DNA of 10,081 nucleotides from Chitinophagaceae bacterium (GCA_947472635.1 CANJDY010000074.1:1-10081); one strand, 5' to 3'; counted from the first letter of the stretch, positions 1 to 6,455 are shown. Notes: generated from the letters alone by a model not told the origin. Program-made: numbers and translations.

Positions 1-261
1 AGTCAATTTTGTACTGAGAATTTCTCCAAAATGTTTACCAGTTAATTCGGAATAGATAGTAGTTGCATCAATTTCAAGTTCATTTGACCAAGCAATTGAA
101 TAACCATTTGAATAAACCTTTGCGAATTGGTTTTTATCTTGAAGCGCTTTGAAAATACCCTTTTCAACCAAATCGTTTAATTGAATAGTTCCAAAAACAC
201 CATCATCAAATTTGATGCTAATGGTATAATCAGATAGGTATTTAACTTCTTGAACTTTCAT
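1..261 (-). CDS. DUF2442-type protein, C-terminus cut by window edge
   Basis: An open frame starts at ATG 261 (MKVQEVKYLSDYTISIKF) and stays open for 87 codons to base 1 without a stop. The layout matches the DUF2442 family: a short N-terminal beta strand, then 'F.DG..G.I.L.DLVEKGIF..L.D...F..V' and a later segment 'GYSIAWSNELEIDATTIYSEL', equivalent to the usual '...W.NG.DL.P..LY'. Family members run about 80-95 residues, so only a few residues should be missing. DUF2442 genes often sit beside toxin-antitoxin or RelE-like genes; no partner is visible here. A TAAATTTG sequence (minus strand, 271-264) resembles the Bacteroidota -7 element but lies only a few bases before ATG, so I do not call it a promoter. 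The gene lies on the presumed chromosomal side of the tRNA fragment at 423-467. Confidence 0.8.
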   Translation of the reverse strand, partial: MKVQEVKYLSDYTISIKFDDGVFGTIQLNDLVEKGIFKALQDKNQFAKVYSNGYSIAWSNELEIDATTIYSELTGKHFGEILSTKLT

Positions 262-383
262 ACTCAAATTTACAAAGAAAAAACAGACAAATACGGATGA
301 GCGTATAAATACACATTAATATGGGCTAAATCAACCCTATGCTTTAATTGGAATCCAACCTATCTGACTGATAGACAAAGAAA

Positions 384-411
384 AAGCCTTCCGTCAGCTG
401 ACGGAAGGCTT
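384..411 (-). terminator. Perfect 28-base palindrome with T-run: intrinsic terminator
   Basis: The arms AAGCCTTCCGTCAG and CTGACGGAAGGCTT are exact reverse complements centred between 397 and 398, allowing about 12 paired bases with a 4-base loop. Read on the minus strand, the hairpin is followed at once by TTTTTCTTTG, the hallmark of an intrinsic terminator. It lies 11 bases beyond the 3' end of the tRNA-Asn fragment on the same strand, as expected for the terminator of the original tRNA gene. It could also stop transcripts coming from the accessory genes to the right. Confidence 0.85.
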
Positions 412-422
412 GTCCAGTGTAG

Positions 423-467
423 CTCCCCCTTCCCGACTTGAACGGGAGACCCTCTGATTAACAGTAG
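423..467 (-). pseudogene. 3' half of tRNA-Asn(GTT), probable attachment-site remnant
   Basis: Read on the minus strand this stretch gives a 7-base anticodon loop CTGTTAA (464-458, anticodon GTT), the 3' anticodon strand TCAGA (457-453), a variable loop, a perfect five-pair T arm TCCCG-TTCAAGT-CGGGA (447-431), the acceptor 3' strand AGGGGGA (430-424) and discriminator G (423). The 5' half is missing: CTCTA replaces the expected TCTGA, there is no D arm, and no TCCCCCT acceptor strand lies at the right distance. TTAGCTC at 475-469 resembles the start of a tRNA-Asn D arm, so an internally deleted tRNA is an alternative. A 3' half ending exactly at the discriminator base is what tyrosine-recombinase elements duplicate on integration. 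With the fragment's 5' side facing right, the element would lie to the right. Confidence 0.75.
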
Positions 468-739
468 AGCTAAGCCCATATTAGCTTTAAGAGAAATGTC
501 AAAATGTAAACTTTAGCCTATGCCACCATTTTTCCCACCAGTTGTGATTTTATTTTATTTTTTTGAGTGATATTTTTAAAATATTAACGATTAAATGATA
601 TGTTCAAAACCTTTCGTAGATAATTGGGTTTTAAAAAATCGGAGGACAACTTATTTTATTTTCCACGATCCTAATTCTTTTAACTAACACTAAAATATTT
701 TTTGACACAGTTTAATTTACAAACCCATAATACTTAGAG
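468..739. other. Non-coding AT-rich segment beside the tRNA fragment
   Basis: I find no convincing gene between the tRNA fragment and the stop of the 154-residue gene. The part nearest the tRNA fragment holds two small direct repeats, AAATGT at 494-499 and 502-507 and CCACCA at 523-528 and 535-540. Short direct repeats next to an attachment site can be arm-type recombinase or excisionase sites, but in sequence this AT-rich they may be chance. Bases 541-690 are mostly A/T runs without a strong hairpin. From 694 the segment holds one copy of a 37-base repeat described separately. Confidence 0.5.
694..730. repeat. Copy A of a 37-base repeat in a gene 3' flank
   Basis: This copy aligns without gaps to 1314-1350, with 31 of 37 bases identical. 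The shared core is AATATTTTTT-[G/A]-ACACAG-T-[T/C]-TAATTT. It lies just downstream of the stop codon (740) of the 154-residue gene. The second copy sits in the same place relative to the gene before it, exactly 620 bases away. It has no clear hairpin. Confidence 0.7.
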
Positions 740-1204
740 TTATAAAACCAATTCTTGAATTTTTATCCTGTACTGTAAATATTCATTAAATGCATCTTCT
801 GCATTTTGTTTAGCCTCTTTTGCAATTGAATTATCAAATCGTTGACTCAAACTTTGACTTATTCGTTCATTCAATTCAATTTCACCTGCATAGGCATCTA
901 TAAGTGCTTCGAAATTTTTAAAAATAGCTTTTGACACTAACCTTTCAAAAGCTACATCTGTGTCATCATCATTAACAATTCCCTTTGTGTTTAAATCTAT
1001 CGGTTTGTAATTTTGTTTGTCAAAATTCTCAATAGTTCCTAGTGCGAAAAGAGGAAATTGAATATTCTCATATGATGATAAATCTATTAATTTCATTTGG
1101 ATTTTGTATACATGAATTGATCTTTTATTTGAGTCCAATCCAATAAAATTTCCATTTATAGAAAAATGACCATCAACAATAATATGATGTGAGATTGAGG
1201 ACAT
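740..1204 (-). CDS. Hypothetical protein, 154 residues
   Basis: I do not recognise this protein. The frame starts at a clear ATG (MSSISHHIIVDG). It has no signal peptide or membrane segment, so it is probably cytoplasmic. The N-terminal third looks beta-rich, with alternating hydrophobic residues. The middle is acidic (NDDDTDVAFERL). From about residue 80 to the end it appears helical and charged, with a long amphipathic stretch (residues 110-150) that could form a coiled coil or helical bundle. It is the last gene of the row running from the helicase operon. It is separated from the 79-residue gene by 142 non-coding bases, so it may have its own promoter. Both genes are followed by related 37-base repeats, suggesting they arrived or were duplicated together. 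No function is assigned. Confidence 0.7.
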   Translation of the reverse strand: MSSISHHIIVDGHFSINGNFIGLDSNKRSIHVYKIQMKLIDLSSYENIQFPLFALGTIENFDKQNYKPIDLNTKGIVNDDDTDVAFERLVSKAIFKNFEALIDAYAGEIELNERISQSLSQRFDNSIAKEAKQNAEDAFNEYLQYRIKIQELVL

Positions 1205-1313
1205 AATTTAAAAAAATATTATTAAATAACGATAATTAGTATAATTAAGTTAAAATGACTCAAATTTTGCATTTAATTTATTGATAATAAATGCTAAAAA
1301 CAATTTACCTAGT

Positions 1314-1350
1314 AATATTTTTTAACACAGTCTAATTTGAAAACCATTAA
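1314..1350. repeat. Copy B of the 37-base repeat in a gene 3' flank
   Basis: This is the partner of 694-730 (31 of 37 identical, no gaps). It overlaps the stop codon of the 79-residue gene (1347-1349) and extends into the 3' flank. Two neighbouring, unrelated genes therefore end in the same sequence. That could be a shared regulatory or recombination site, or the trace of a local duplication. Similarity fades quickly on both sides. Confidence 0.7.
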
Positions 1351-1586
1351 AAAGGTAAATCGTCAGCAGGCAATTCTCTGTCATTTGAACTATTAGTGTT
1401 CTGTACAATGGTATTTTTTGATATAGGTTCCTCATAATAGTCATTGAACTCACTAGCCTCTACACTTGAAATGAGATCATTGAGTTTAACTGAAAGTATT
1501 TCAATTTGGCGTTTTGAAATATTATCTGAATTTGACAAAGAATCAAGAAATCCTCTTAACCATTGTGCTTGATGTTTTATTTCCAT
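1347..1586 (-). CDS. Small protein with SSB-like acidic C-terminal tip
   Basis: This is a 79-residue protein from ATG 1586. Residues 1-45 (beginning MEIKHQAQWLRGFLDSL) look like two helices, with a WLRGFLD segment followed by a regular hydrophobic pattern (IEILSVKLNDLISSV). Residues 46-70 are acidic and low in complexity, probably disordered. The chain ends in PADDLPF. Single-stranded DNA-binding proteins end in a disordered linker and an acidic DD(I/L)PF tip that docks RecQ, PriA, RecO, Exo I and other repair proteins. This protein has the linker and tip but is too short, and shows no pattern, for the OB fold. It may therefore compete with or mimic SSB, or join the SSB interaction network. 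It starts 56 bases after the HIT gene stop and may be the fourth gene of that operon. The tip is seen; the role is inference. Confidence 0.75.
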   Translation of the reverse strand: MEIKHQAQWLRGFLDSLSNSDNISKRQIEILSVKLNDLISSVEASEFNDYYEEPISKNTIVQNTNSSNDRELPADDLPF

Positions 1587-1642
1587 AATTTTTAAAGGGT
1601 TCTTTATTAAAAAAATTATTTTTTTGTAAAAAATTTAAGCAT

Positions 1643-2008
1643 CTAATAACTCCCTTTCCCTTCAACACAGTGCCTAACCCCACCCCTTGGATCTTTCATA
1701 TCTCCTTTATACCTTGGAATAACATGACAATGGAAATGAAAAACAGTTTGACCAGCAGCTTCACCACAATTCATCCCAATATTGTAGCCATCTGGATTAT
1801 ACTCCTGTTCTATTAACTCTTTTGCATTTAAAATAACTTCGGTTAAGTTAGCTTTTTCATCATTAGAAAGCTCGAAATAGTCTAATTTAAGTTCATTGCT
1901 TATAATTAGCAAATGACCAGGTGAGACAGGAAAACCATCTTTAATTATAAAGAAAAAATTGTTTTTGAATATTATTCTTTCCTGAGGAATCTCTAAAAAT
2001 GATTTCAT
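1643..2008 (-). CDS. HIT-family nucleotide hydrolase/transferase
   Basis: This is a 121-residue single-domain HIT (histidine triad) protein. HIT enzymes attack the alpha-phosphate of nucleotides (AMP-lysine, phosphoramidates, Ap4A-type dinucleotides, nucleotidylated groups) through a covalent NMP-histidine. Seen here are the early strand with 'FVIKDGFPVSPGHLLII'-like spacing (residues 15-37), the glycine-rich approach 'NIGMNCGEAAGQTV' (76-89), the triad H91-F-H93-C-H95-V-I-P98, and a C-terminal 'DPRGGVRH...GKGSY' tail. H93 and H95 match the essential triad positions, so the enzyme looks active. Its ATG overlaps the HNH stop by one base (TAATG), implying translational coupling. Housekeeping HIT proteins rarely sit in a nuclease-helicase operon. 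A role handling a nucleotide signal, adenylylated intermediate or modified nucleotide for the system is plausible but inferred. Confidence 0.93.
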   Translation of the reverse strand: MKSFLEIPQERIIFKNNFFFIIKDGFPVSPGHLLIISNELKLDYFELSNDEKANLTEVILNAKELIEQEYNPDGYNIGMNCGEAAGQTVFHFHCHVIPRYKGDMKDPRGGVRHCVEGKGSY

Positions 2009-3045
2009 TAATTGTACATATTTTTCGGTTTCCAGCCTGCAATTTGCTTAAAAAGATTATACATCATGTACATGCGATCATTTACTTCCTTAGCATTTAT
2101 AGCTGACGTACTTAGCAAGATAGAATTTTTCAGGGAATGTCTGTGCTCTTCAACAAACAATAAATTCCTAGTAAGTAGTTTTTGGAAATATTCAATGCTT
2201 GCAGGAGATTCAAATTTGCCTGATCCTCCTCTATTACATTCCTGACATGCTATGACCAAGTTCCATATACCATTTACATTTAAGGGAGCTATTTTGTATG
2301 TAACCAAGAATGAATATGGCCAAAAATGATCTACATCTGGAAAATCATTTTGCTCACTCGATGCCCCTATATTGATTTGCTTATTACAATAGAAGCAATG
2401 ACCCTTTTGATAAGGAAGCAGCACATTTACAGCACTTCTTAAATTAGTCCGTTCACTAGCCTTATTTATATTAAAGGAGTATAAGTTTTTGTCAGTAATA
2501 TCGTATTCCAATAAATTTGGTGAAAGTTTATTTTTCCAAGCTTCTTCTACAATTCGCCACCTGCTCTCATTTTCTTTTATAATAATATTCTTATAAGTAG
2601 GATTCCCTAAGACCAAGTTAATACTGTCGGTTAAAATTAGTTTTTTATCACGTTTGTCATGTTCAAATAGTGCATACTCATTTTTGATATTAGAACTACC
2701 AACATTATGAAATGCATCAAAGACATATTTGTAAATATTGGTTTCTCCAATTTTAACCAAGGATTCCCAATTTCCATTAAGCTTGTATTCATCAAAAGCT
2801 TTTGTAACAGCATTTGCTCCCCCAGTCCATTGGTCTGGACATAATTCATAGTGTCGATAAAGCTCTTTTAAGAAATCACCACTCAAATCTGAAAACCTAA
2901 TTTCATTTTGAGGTTTAAGATTTAACAATGCTGAACACAGAGCAAATTTATACGTAGAAACATTTTTGCCAAAAAGCAGAATAGTCCTAAATGTTGTTAA
3001 AGGATCCTTTTCTTCAGCATAAAATTCATGAATTAGCTGTTTCAT
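2008..3045 (-). CDS. HNH endonuclease with long N-terminal domain
   Basis: This is a 345-residue protein. The C-terminal half carries a zinc-finger HNH nuclease: C217-F-Y-C220, then D237-V-D-H240, then N262 in 'WNLVIAC', then C267-Q-E-C270-N271. The four cysteines would hold a structural zinc, and D237/H240 with N262 fit the metal-binding HNH core. Residues 1-200 are helical and unlike known DNA-binding domains that I recognise. They contain 'TFRTILLFGKNVSTYKFALCSALL' -type sequence (split across residues 18-41) that I associate with other HNH-type proteins, and may recognise DNA or a partner. The start (ATG 3045) overlaps the helicase stop by four bases (ATGA), and the stop overlaps the HIT start by one, so the three proteins are probably made together. 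The complex would then have two distinct nucleases, Mrr-like and HNH. Substrate is unknown. Confidence 0.9.
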   Translation of the reverse strand: MKQLIHEFYAEEKDPLTTFRTILLFGKNVSTYKFALCSALLNLKPQNEIRFSDLSGDFLKELYRHYELCPDQWTGGANAVTKAFDEYKLNGNWESLVKIGETNIYKYVFDAFHNVGSSNIKNEYALFEHDKRDKKLILTDSINLVLGNPTYKNIIIKENESRWRIVEEAWKNKLSPNLLEYDITDKNLYSFNINKASERTNLRSAVNVLLPYQKGHCFYCNKQINIGASSEQNDFPDVDHFWPYSFLVTYKIAPLNVNGIWNLVIACQECNRGGSGKFESPASIEYFQKLLTRNLLFVEEHRHSLKNSILLSTSAINAKEVNDRMYMMYNLFKQIAGWKPKNMYN

Positions 3046-6000
3046 TTCTTTTTCTTAGTTTCTTTACCTAAAAAATCTGCCCAACTTATCCATTCACTTG
3101 AATATGTCCTTTCTACTTTAAATGGAATATCTAATGGCTTTTTTTTGGTTTTTGCGAATGAGCGCCATTCTGCTATGCTTTTCATTTTTAATTTGTGAAC
3201 AAATTTTTTAGCCTCTGTAAAAGATTTATAATTTTTTAAATTATCTGCAACCTTTCCAGTTCCAAGAAATTCACCTAAGCTTATCCAACCCTTATTATGA
3301 TATACATTTGCAACTGAAATTGGAATATTACTTGGCCTTTTACCAGATTTACAAAAATCAAACCAATCATTTTGTGATTTAATATTGAATTTACTAATAA
3401 TCTTTTTTGCGGTTTCATAATCAACATATTTCTTAGGGGTTCCTAAAAAATCCTTCATTCCTTTCCACCCATCATTCTTATAAACCATACCTACGTCAGA
3501 TGGAATGTTATTTGGCTTTTTTCCTGAGGTACAATATCTTCTCCATTCAACAGTATTTTTTAAATTTAATTTCTGTACATACTCCTTAGCTTCTAAAAAG
3601 GTTAGATATTCAAGTTCTGAACCCAAAAAATCTTCGATTCCGTTCCATCCTTTGTTTTTATAAGTATTATGTGCATTGGAAGGTATATCATCTGGTTTCA
3701 AACCTGATTTACAATACTCTAACCATTCACTAGTTGATTTAAGCATCAACTTTCTTACAAAACTTCTTGCTTCTTCAAAAGTTTTATAAACTTTCAAATG
3801 AGTTGCTACTTTATTAGTTCCTAGGTATATGCCCCAGTTTTCCCATCCATTACCTTCGTATGATTTATTTGGGAATAATGGGATTTCTGATGGGATTTTA
3901 CCAAGTCTATGTTGCTCTTGGTATTCATTAGAATTTTTTAAATTTAGCTTATGTAATATTTTTTTTGCACTTTCATAAGGCAAATACTTTCTCTCTCTAT
4001 TTGATATATTTCCTGTTCCTAAAAAATGACCCCAATTTTTCCATCCATCATTTTTGTAAACTGCATCTGGTCTTAGAGGAACTTCAATTGGCAATTGATT
4101 TAATTTTGAATAAGTACGCCATTGTGTTGTTGTTTTGATGTTCTTTAATTTAGCAAATTTCATTGCTTCGCTCATAGAGCAAAACTCCTTAAATTGAGGT
4201 GCAATATTTCCATTACCTAACCAATCACCAAAACTGATCCACCCATAATTTTTATAAATAATGTTAGGTGAAGTAGGTAAATCTTTCGGCTGACTTTTTG
4301 ATTTAATATATTGAAACCATTCATTTTGATTTTTTAAACCAACCCTTCTCATATATTCCCTCGCTTCTTCAAATGGCATCCAACTCAACTTTGCTAGCTT
4401 ATCCCAGGTCTTTAATTGTAATGCTCCTGTTAGCTCTTGAATATTTATATGCTCCGCAATTTGTTCATCAATATCAAAATGAATAAGCTTATCAGCATTA
4501 TTTTTCTTTACTCCCTTACTTACATCCCTAAAATATTCAATAATACGCTCATCATTAGAAGCCAATGCACGTATAGTGCTTAAAATTTCTTTAAACTCAG
4601 CACTTTCAATAATCTCTTCGATTTTGTTCGAATTGGTGAATACGGGTAAAATAACATAACCAAACTTTTTCCCTTCTTTGATTCTTAATGCCCTCCCTAC
4701 TGCTTGAACAATATCTACCGTGCTTTTCCTAGGATCTGCAAATAATACACAATCTATATTTGGAACATCAATCCCTTCTGTTAAACATTTCGCATTGGTT
4801 ATAATCCCCTTTTTTGTAGCAGCAAATTCATCAACAATTTTACCTCTAACAGAAGTGGGCATTGTTCCAGATACATGATAGGATTTTACTTTTGAAAATT
4901 TAGGATAGGCTACACTAAAATGAGATTGACTTTGCTCAAAAGCCTCCGCTTTTTTAATACTCGAATGAAAGGTTACAGCATGGTGAATAGGAAATTTGGT
5001 CATAGCTTTTCTCAAAGCAATGAGGGCAGCCAATGTTCTAGCTTCGGTTTCCTTATCCCAATCCTTTCCAGAGGGTTTTACAAATGCGTTTTGTTCAATT
5101 AGTTTTTTCACCTCTTCATTAGAAATAAACAGAGTGATGATCTTATAATCAGAAAGGATTCCTATTTCTATTGCATGCTTAAATGACATTTGGGCAAATG
5201 TTTCTCCATACACATTTGCATCATCCATACTTAAGATGGTGTCAGAAGCTCCAGCATACCTCCTTTCGGTGGCTGTCATGAAAATACGTTGCTCAATTTT
5301 TATGTTTTTCTCAAACAGCAAATGGCTGAATAACTTATCCTGCTCACCTACTGTTTTATGGGCTTCATCCATTATACCCAGGTTAAAACTATGCTTAGCT
5401 ATTTTGCAAGCTTCTGCAATGGTCTTACCCGATTGATAGGTGGTAAAAATGATGGTCTTTTTATGTTTATTCTTGATTAACCAATCAGATATAACAGTTT
5501 TGTTGGTTACACAGGGTACTCCAATTTCATTGGTATGTATGACTATATCATCATTTTTTCCAATTCCCTCATCACTACATACACAAAGCCATTCCACTTT
5601 TTCATTATTTGCAACAGATTCCCTTAAATATACTTCCAAGGTTTGTTTAACCAGTGAAAGAGAAGGCACTGCTACAATAACACTTTTAGCTTTTAGTTCC
5701 CTTGTAATCCAATAACCAGTCAAACTTTTACCCGCCCCACAGGGAAATACTAATTTACCCCTGCTGTTATTTTCTTTTGTAAAATATTGGCGAGCTTCTT
5801 TTAAGGCTTTTATTTGGTGAGGTTTAGGCGAATAAGGTATTAGTTTTTTTTCTTTGCCTGCAATTTTACTTCTCAACCAATCAAAAAATACTTTATCCAA
5901 TTTTCGCCATTCATCAGAATTGCAGAACCCAATATTTTCCTTTCCCTGGTATATCTTGGCATAATCATCAACGGTAGTGCACACTAAGCAATAGGTGATA

Positions 6001-6359
6001 TTTTCAGCTATACCTGTGCTTAATGAAACAAAGGTAGAAATAGCCCTATGCGATAGTCTTTGCTCCTCATCCTGAAGATATTTACATTGAATAGCCCAAT
6101 AAGTTCCCTCGAAAGTTTCTGCCACAAGATCAATCCCCTGATCATTGGTAGGGATATTTAATTTTTTTAGTAGAGAGGGGGTTATTTCATTTTGTAACCA
6201 AACATTTTTAAGTTGGCTTTTATATACAGGATTGTATTGCAGGAAATATTTGGTTAATTCTTCAAATGCTTTACCCTTTTCAAGTTTGGTCTTGGTTTCT
6301 AGAAGATTTTTAAAATCGTTCCAGCTGTTTACCTTGGATATTAATGTTTTTAGGTTCAA
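3042..6359 (-). CDS. Type ISP-like Mrr nuclease-helicase with seven C-terminal repeats
   Basis: This is a 1105-residue multidomain protein. Residues 30-150 form a PD-(D/E)xK Mrr-like nuclease: 'EKGKAFEELTKYFL', 'VWLQNE', G-I-D77-L-V-A-E81 and Q91-C-K93. A superfamily 2 helicase follows: 'PKPHQIKAL' near 180, Walker A GAGKS at 208-212, DEAH at 331-334, MTAT at 361-364, 'EGIDVPNIDCVLFADP' (motif V) and Q552-AVGRALR559 (motif VI). Domain order and motif wording match the front half of type ISP restriction enzymes such as LlaGI and the COG4889 helicases. Their methyltransferase and target-recognition parts are absent. Residues 662-1105 instead hold seven repeats of 60-66 residues. The chosen start is TTG 6359; the frame upstream reaches a stop after 13 codons without an ATG. 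The protein probably translocates on and cuts DNA; how it spares host DNA is unclear. Confidence 0.9.
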   Translation of the reverse strand: MNLKTLISKVNSWNDFKNLLETKTKLEKGKAFEELTKYFLQYNPVYKSQLKNVWLQNEITPSLLKKLNIPTNDQGIDLVAETFEGTYWAIQCKYLQDEEQRLSHRAISTFVSLSTGIAENITYCLVCTTVDDYAKIYQGKENIGFCNSDEWRKLDKVFFDWLRSKIAGKEKKLIPYSPKPHQIKALKEARQYFTKENNSRGKLVFPCGAGKSLTGYWITRELKAKSVIVAVPSLSLVKQTLEVYLRESVANNEKVEWLCVCSDEGIGKNDDIVIHTNEIGVPCVTNKTVISDWLIKNKHKKTIIFTTYQSGKTIAEACKIAKHSFNLGIMDEAHKTVGEQDKLFSHLLFEKNIKIEQRIFMTATERRYAGASDTILSMDDANVYGETFAQMSFKHAIEIGILSDYKIITLFISNEEVKKLIEQNAFVKPSGKDWDKETEARTLAALIALRKAMTKFPIHHAVTFHSSIKKAEAFEQSQSHFSVAYPKFSKVKSYHVSGTMPTSVRGKIVDEFAATKKGIITNAKCLTEGIDVPNIDCVLFADPRKSTVDIVQAVGRALRIKEGKKFGYVILPVFTNSNKIEEIIESAEFKEILSTIRALASNDERIIEYFRDVSKGVKKNNADKLIHFDIDEQIAEHINIQELTGALQLKTWDKLAKLSWMPFEEAREYMRRVGLKNQNEWFQYIKSKSQPKDLPTSPNIIYKNYGWISFGDWLGNGNIAPQFKEFCSMSEAMKFAKLKNIKTTTQWRTYSKLNQLPIEVPLRPDAVYKNDGWKNWGHFLGTGNISNRERKYLPYESAKKILHKLNLKNSNEYQEQHRLGKIPSEIPLFPNKSYEGNGWENWGIYLGTNKVATHLKVYKTFEEARSFVRKLMLKSTSEWLEYCKSGLKPDDIPSNAHNTYKNKGWNGIEDFLGSELEYLTFLEAKEYVQKLNLKNTVEWRRYCTSGKKPNNIPSDVGMVYKNDGWKGMKDFLGTPKKYVDYETAKKIISKFNIKSQNDWFDFCKSGKRPSNIPISVANVYHNKGWISLGEFLGTGKVADNLKNYKSFTEAKKFVHKLKMKSIAEWRSFAKTKKKPLDIPFKVERTYSSEWISWADFLGKETKKKK
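3045..4376 (-). repeat. Seven tandem 60-66-codon repeats inside the helicase gene
   Basis: Repeat units begin near residues 662, 728, 794, 860, 920, 980 and 1046, giving periods of 66, 66, 66, 60, 60, 66 and a final 60. Each follows the pattern [FY]-x-E-A-[KR], then 'K-L-x-[LM]-K-[NST]-x-x-E-W-x-x-[YF]', then 'P-x-x-[IVL]-P', then 'Y-x-[NS]-x-G-W', and finally [DEH]-[FWY]-L-G. The W in the second block is Y in repeat 3. The six-residue longer units carry an extra 'TGN/GK.A' linker after LG. The wording closely resembles the Pfam 'integrase repeat unit' (INT_rpt) family and loosely the helicase-associated (HA) repeats. Modular repeats behind a helicase suggest nucleic-acid or target recognition. 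The repeats are well diverged in DNA, so they are not a recent expansion. Confidence 0.85.
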
Positions 6360-6455
6360 GGGTGGTTGTATATTATTAAAATTTGAGGTTGAAACTGATT
6401 AGGTTAAATTTCTTAGATAGCACGTCTGACACAAACCCCTTGTTAGGTAATATTT
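6360..6455. other. 96-base gap upstream of the nuclease-helicase operon
   Basis: This is the only space between the secreted-protein gene stop (6456) and the helicase start, so any promoter for the helicase-HNH-HIT operon should lie here or in the gene before it. I find no clean TAnnTTTG (-7) or TTTG (-33) pair on the minus strand and no strong terminator. A weak inverted repeat ACAA-ACCCC-TTGT lies at 6431-6443. Read-through from the membrane cluster is possible. Confidence 0.4.

Noticed and set aside
264..271. TAAATTTG (minus strand) as a Bacteroidota -7 promoter element for the DUF2442 gene
   Set aside because: It ends only two bases before ATG, would need a leaderless transcript, and no TTTG -33 element is properly spaced.
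423..500. A complete functional tRNA-Asn
   Set aside because: The anticodon 5' strand, D arm and acceptor 5' strand cannot be found at the needed distances; only the 3' half folds.
1643..1700. AACACAGT in the HIT gene 3' end as another copy of the 37-base repeat
   Set aside because: The match is eight bases, lies within conserved HIT coding sequence, and does not extend.
2637..2849. A 70-codon minus-strand frame inside the HNH gene
   Set aside because: It is out of frame with the HNH protein, starts inside it and has no recognisable features.
3045..4376. CRISPR-like array, suggested by regular spacing
   Set aside because: The periodicity is 180 or 198 bases, in frame, and conserved at protein level; there are no short identical DNA repeats with spacers.
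5440..5715. Open frames on the plus strand inside the helicase gene (also near 2012-2245, 4920-5102, 5236-5436 and 6145-6402)
   Set aside because: They lie opposite strongly conserved nuclease, helicase and HNH coding sequence; their products show no family pattern and look like antisense shadows.
6431..6443. Weak inverted repeat ACAA-ACCCC-TTGT as terminator, or third copy of the 37-base repeat because of GGGTTTGT
   Set aside because: The stem is only four pairs without a T-run, and the match to the repeat is limited to eight bases.
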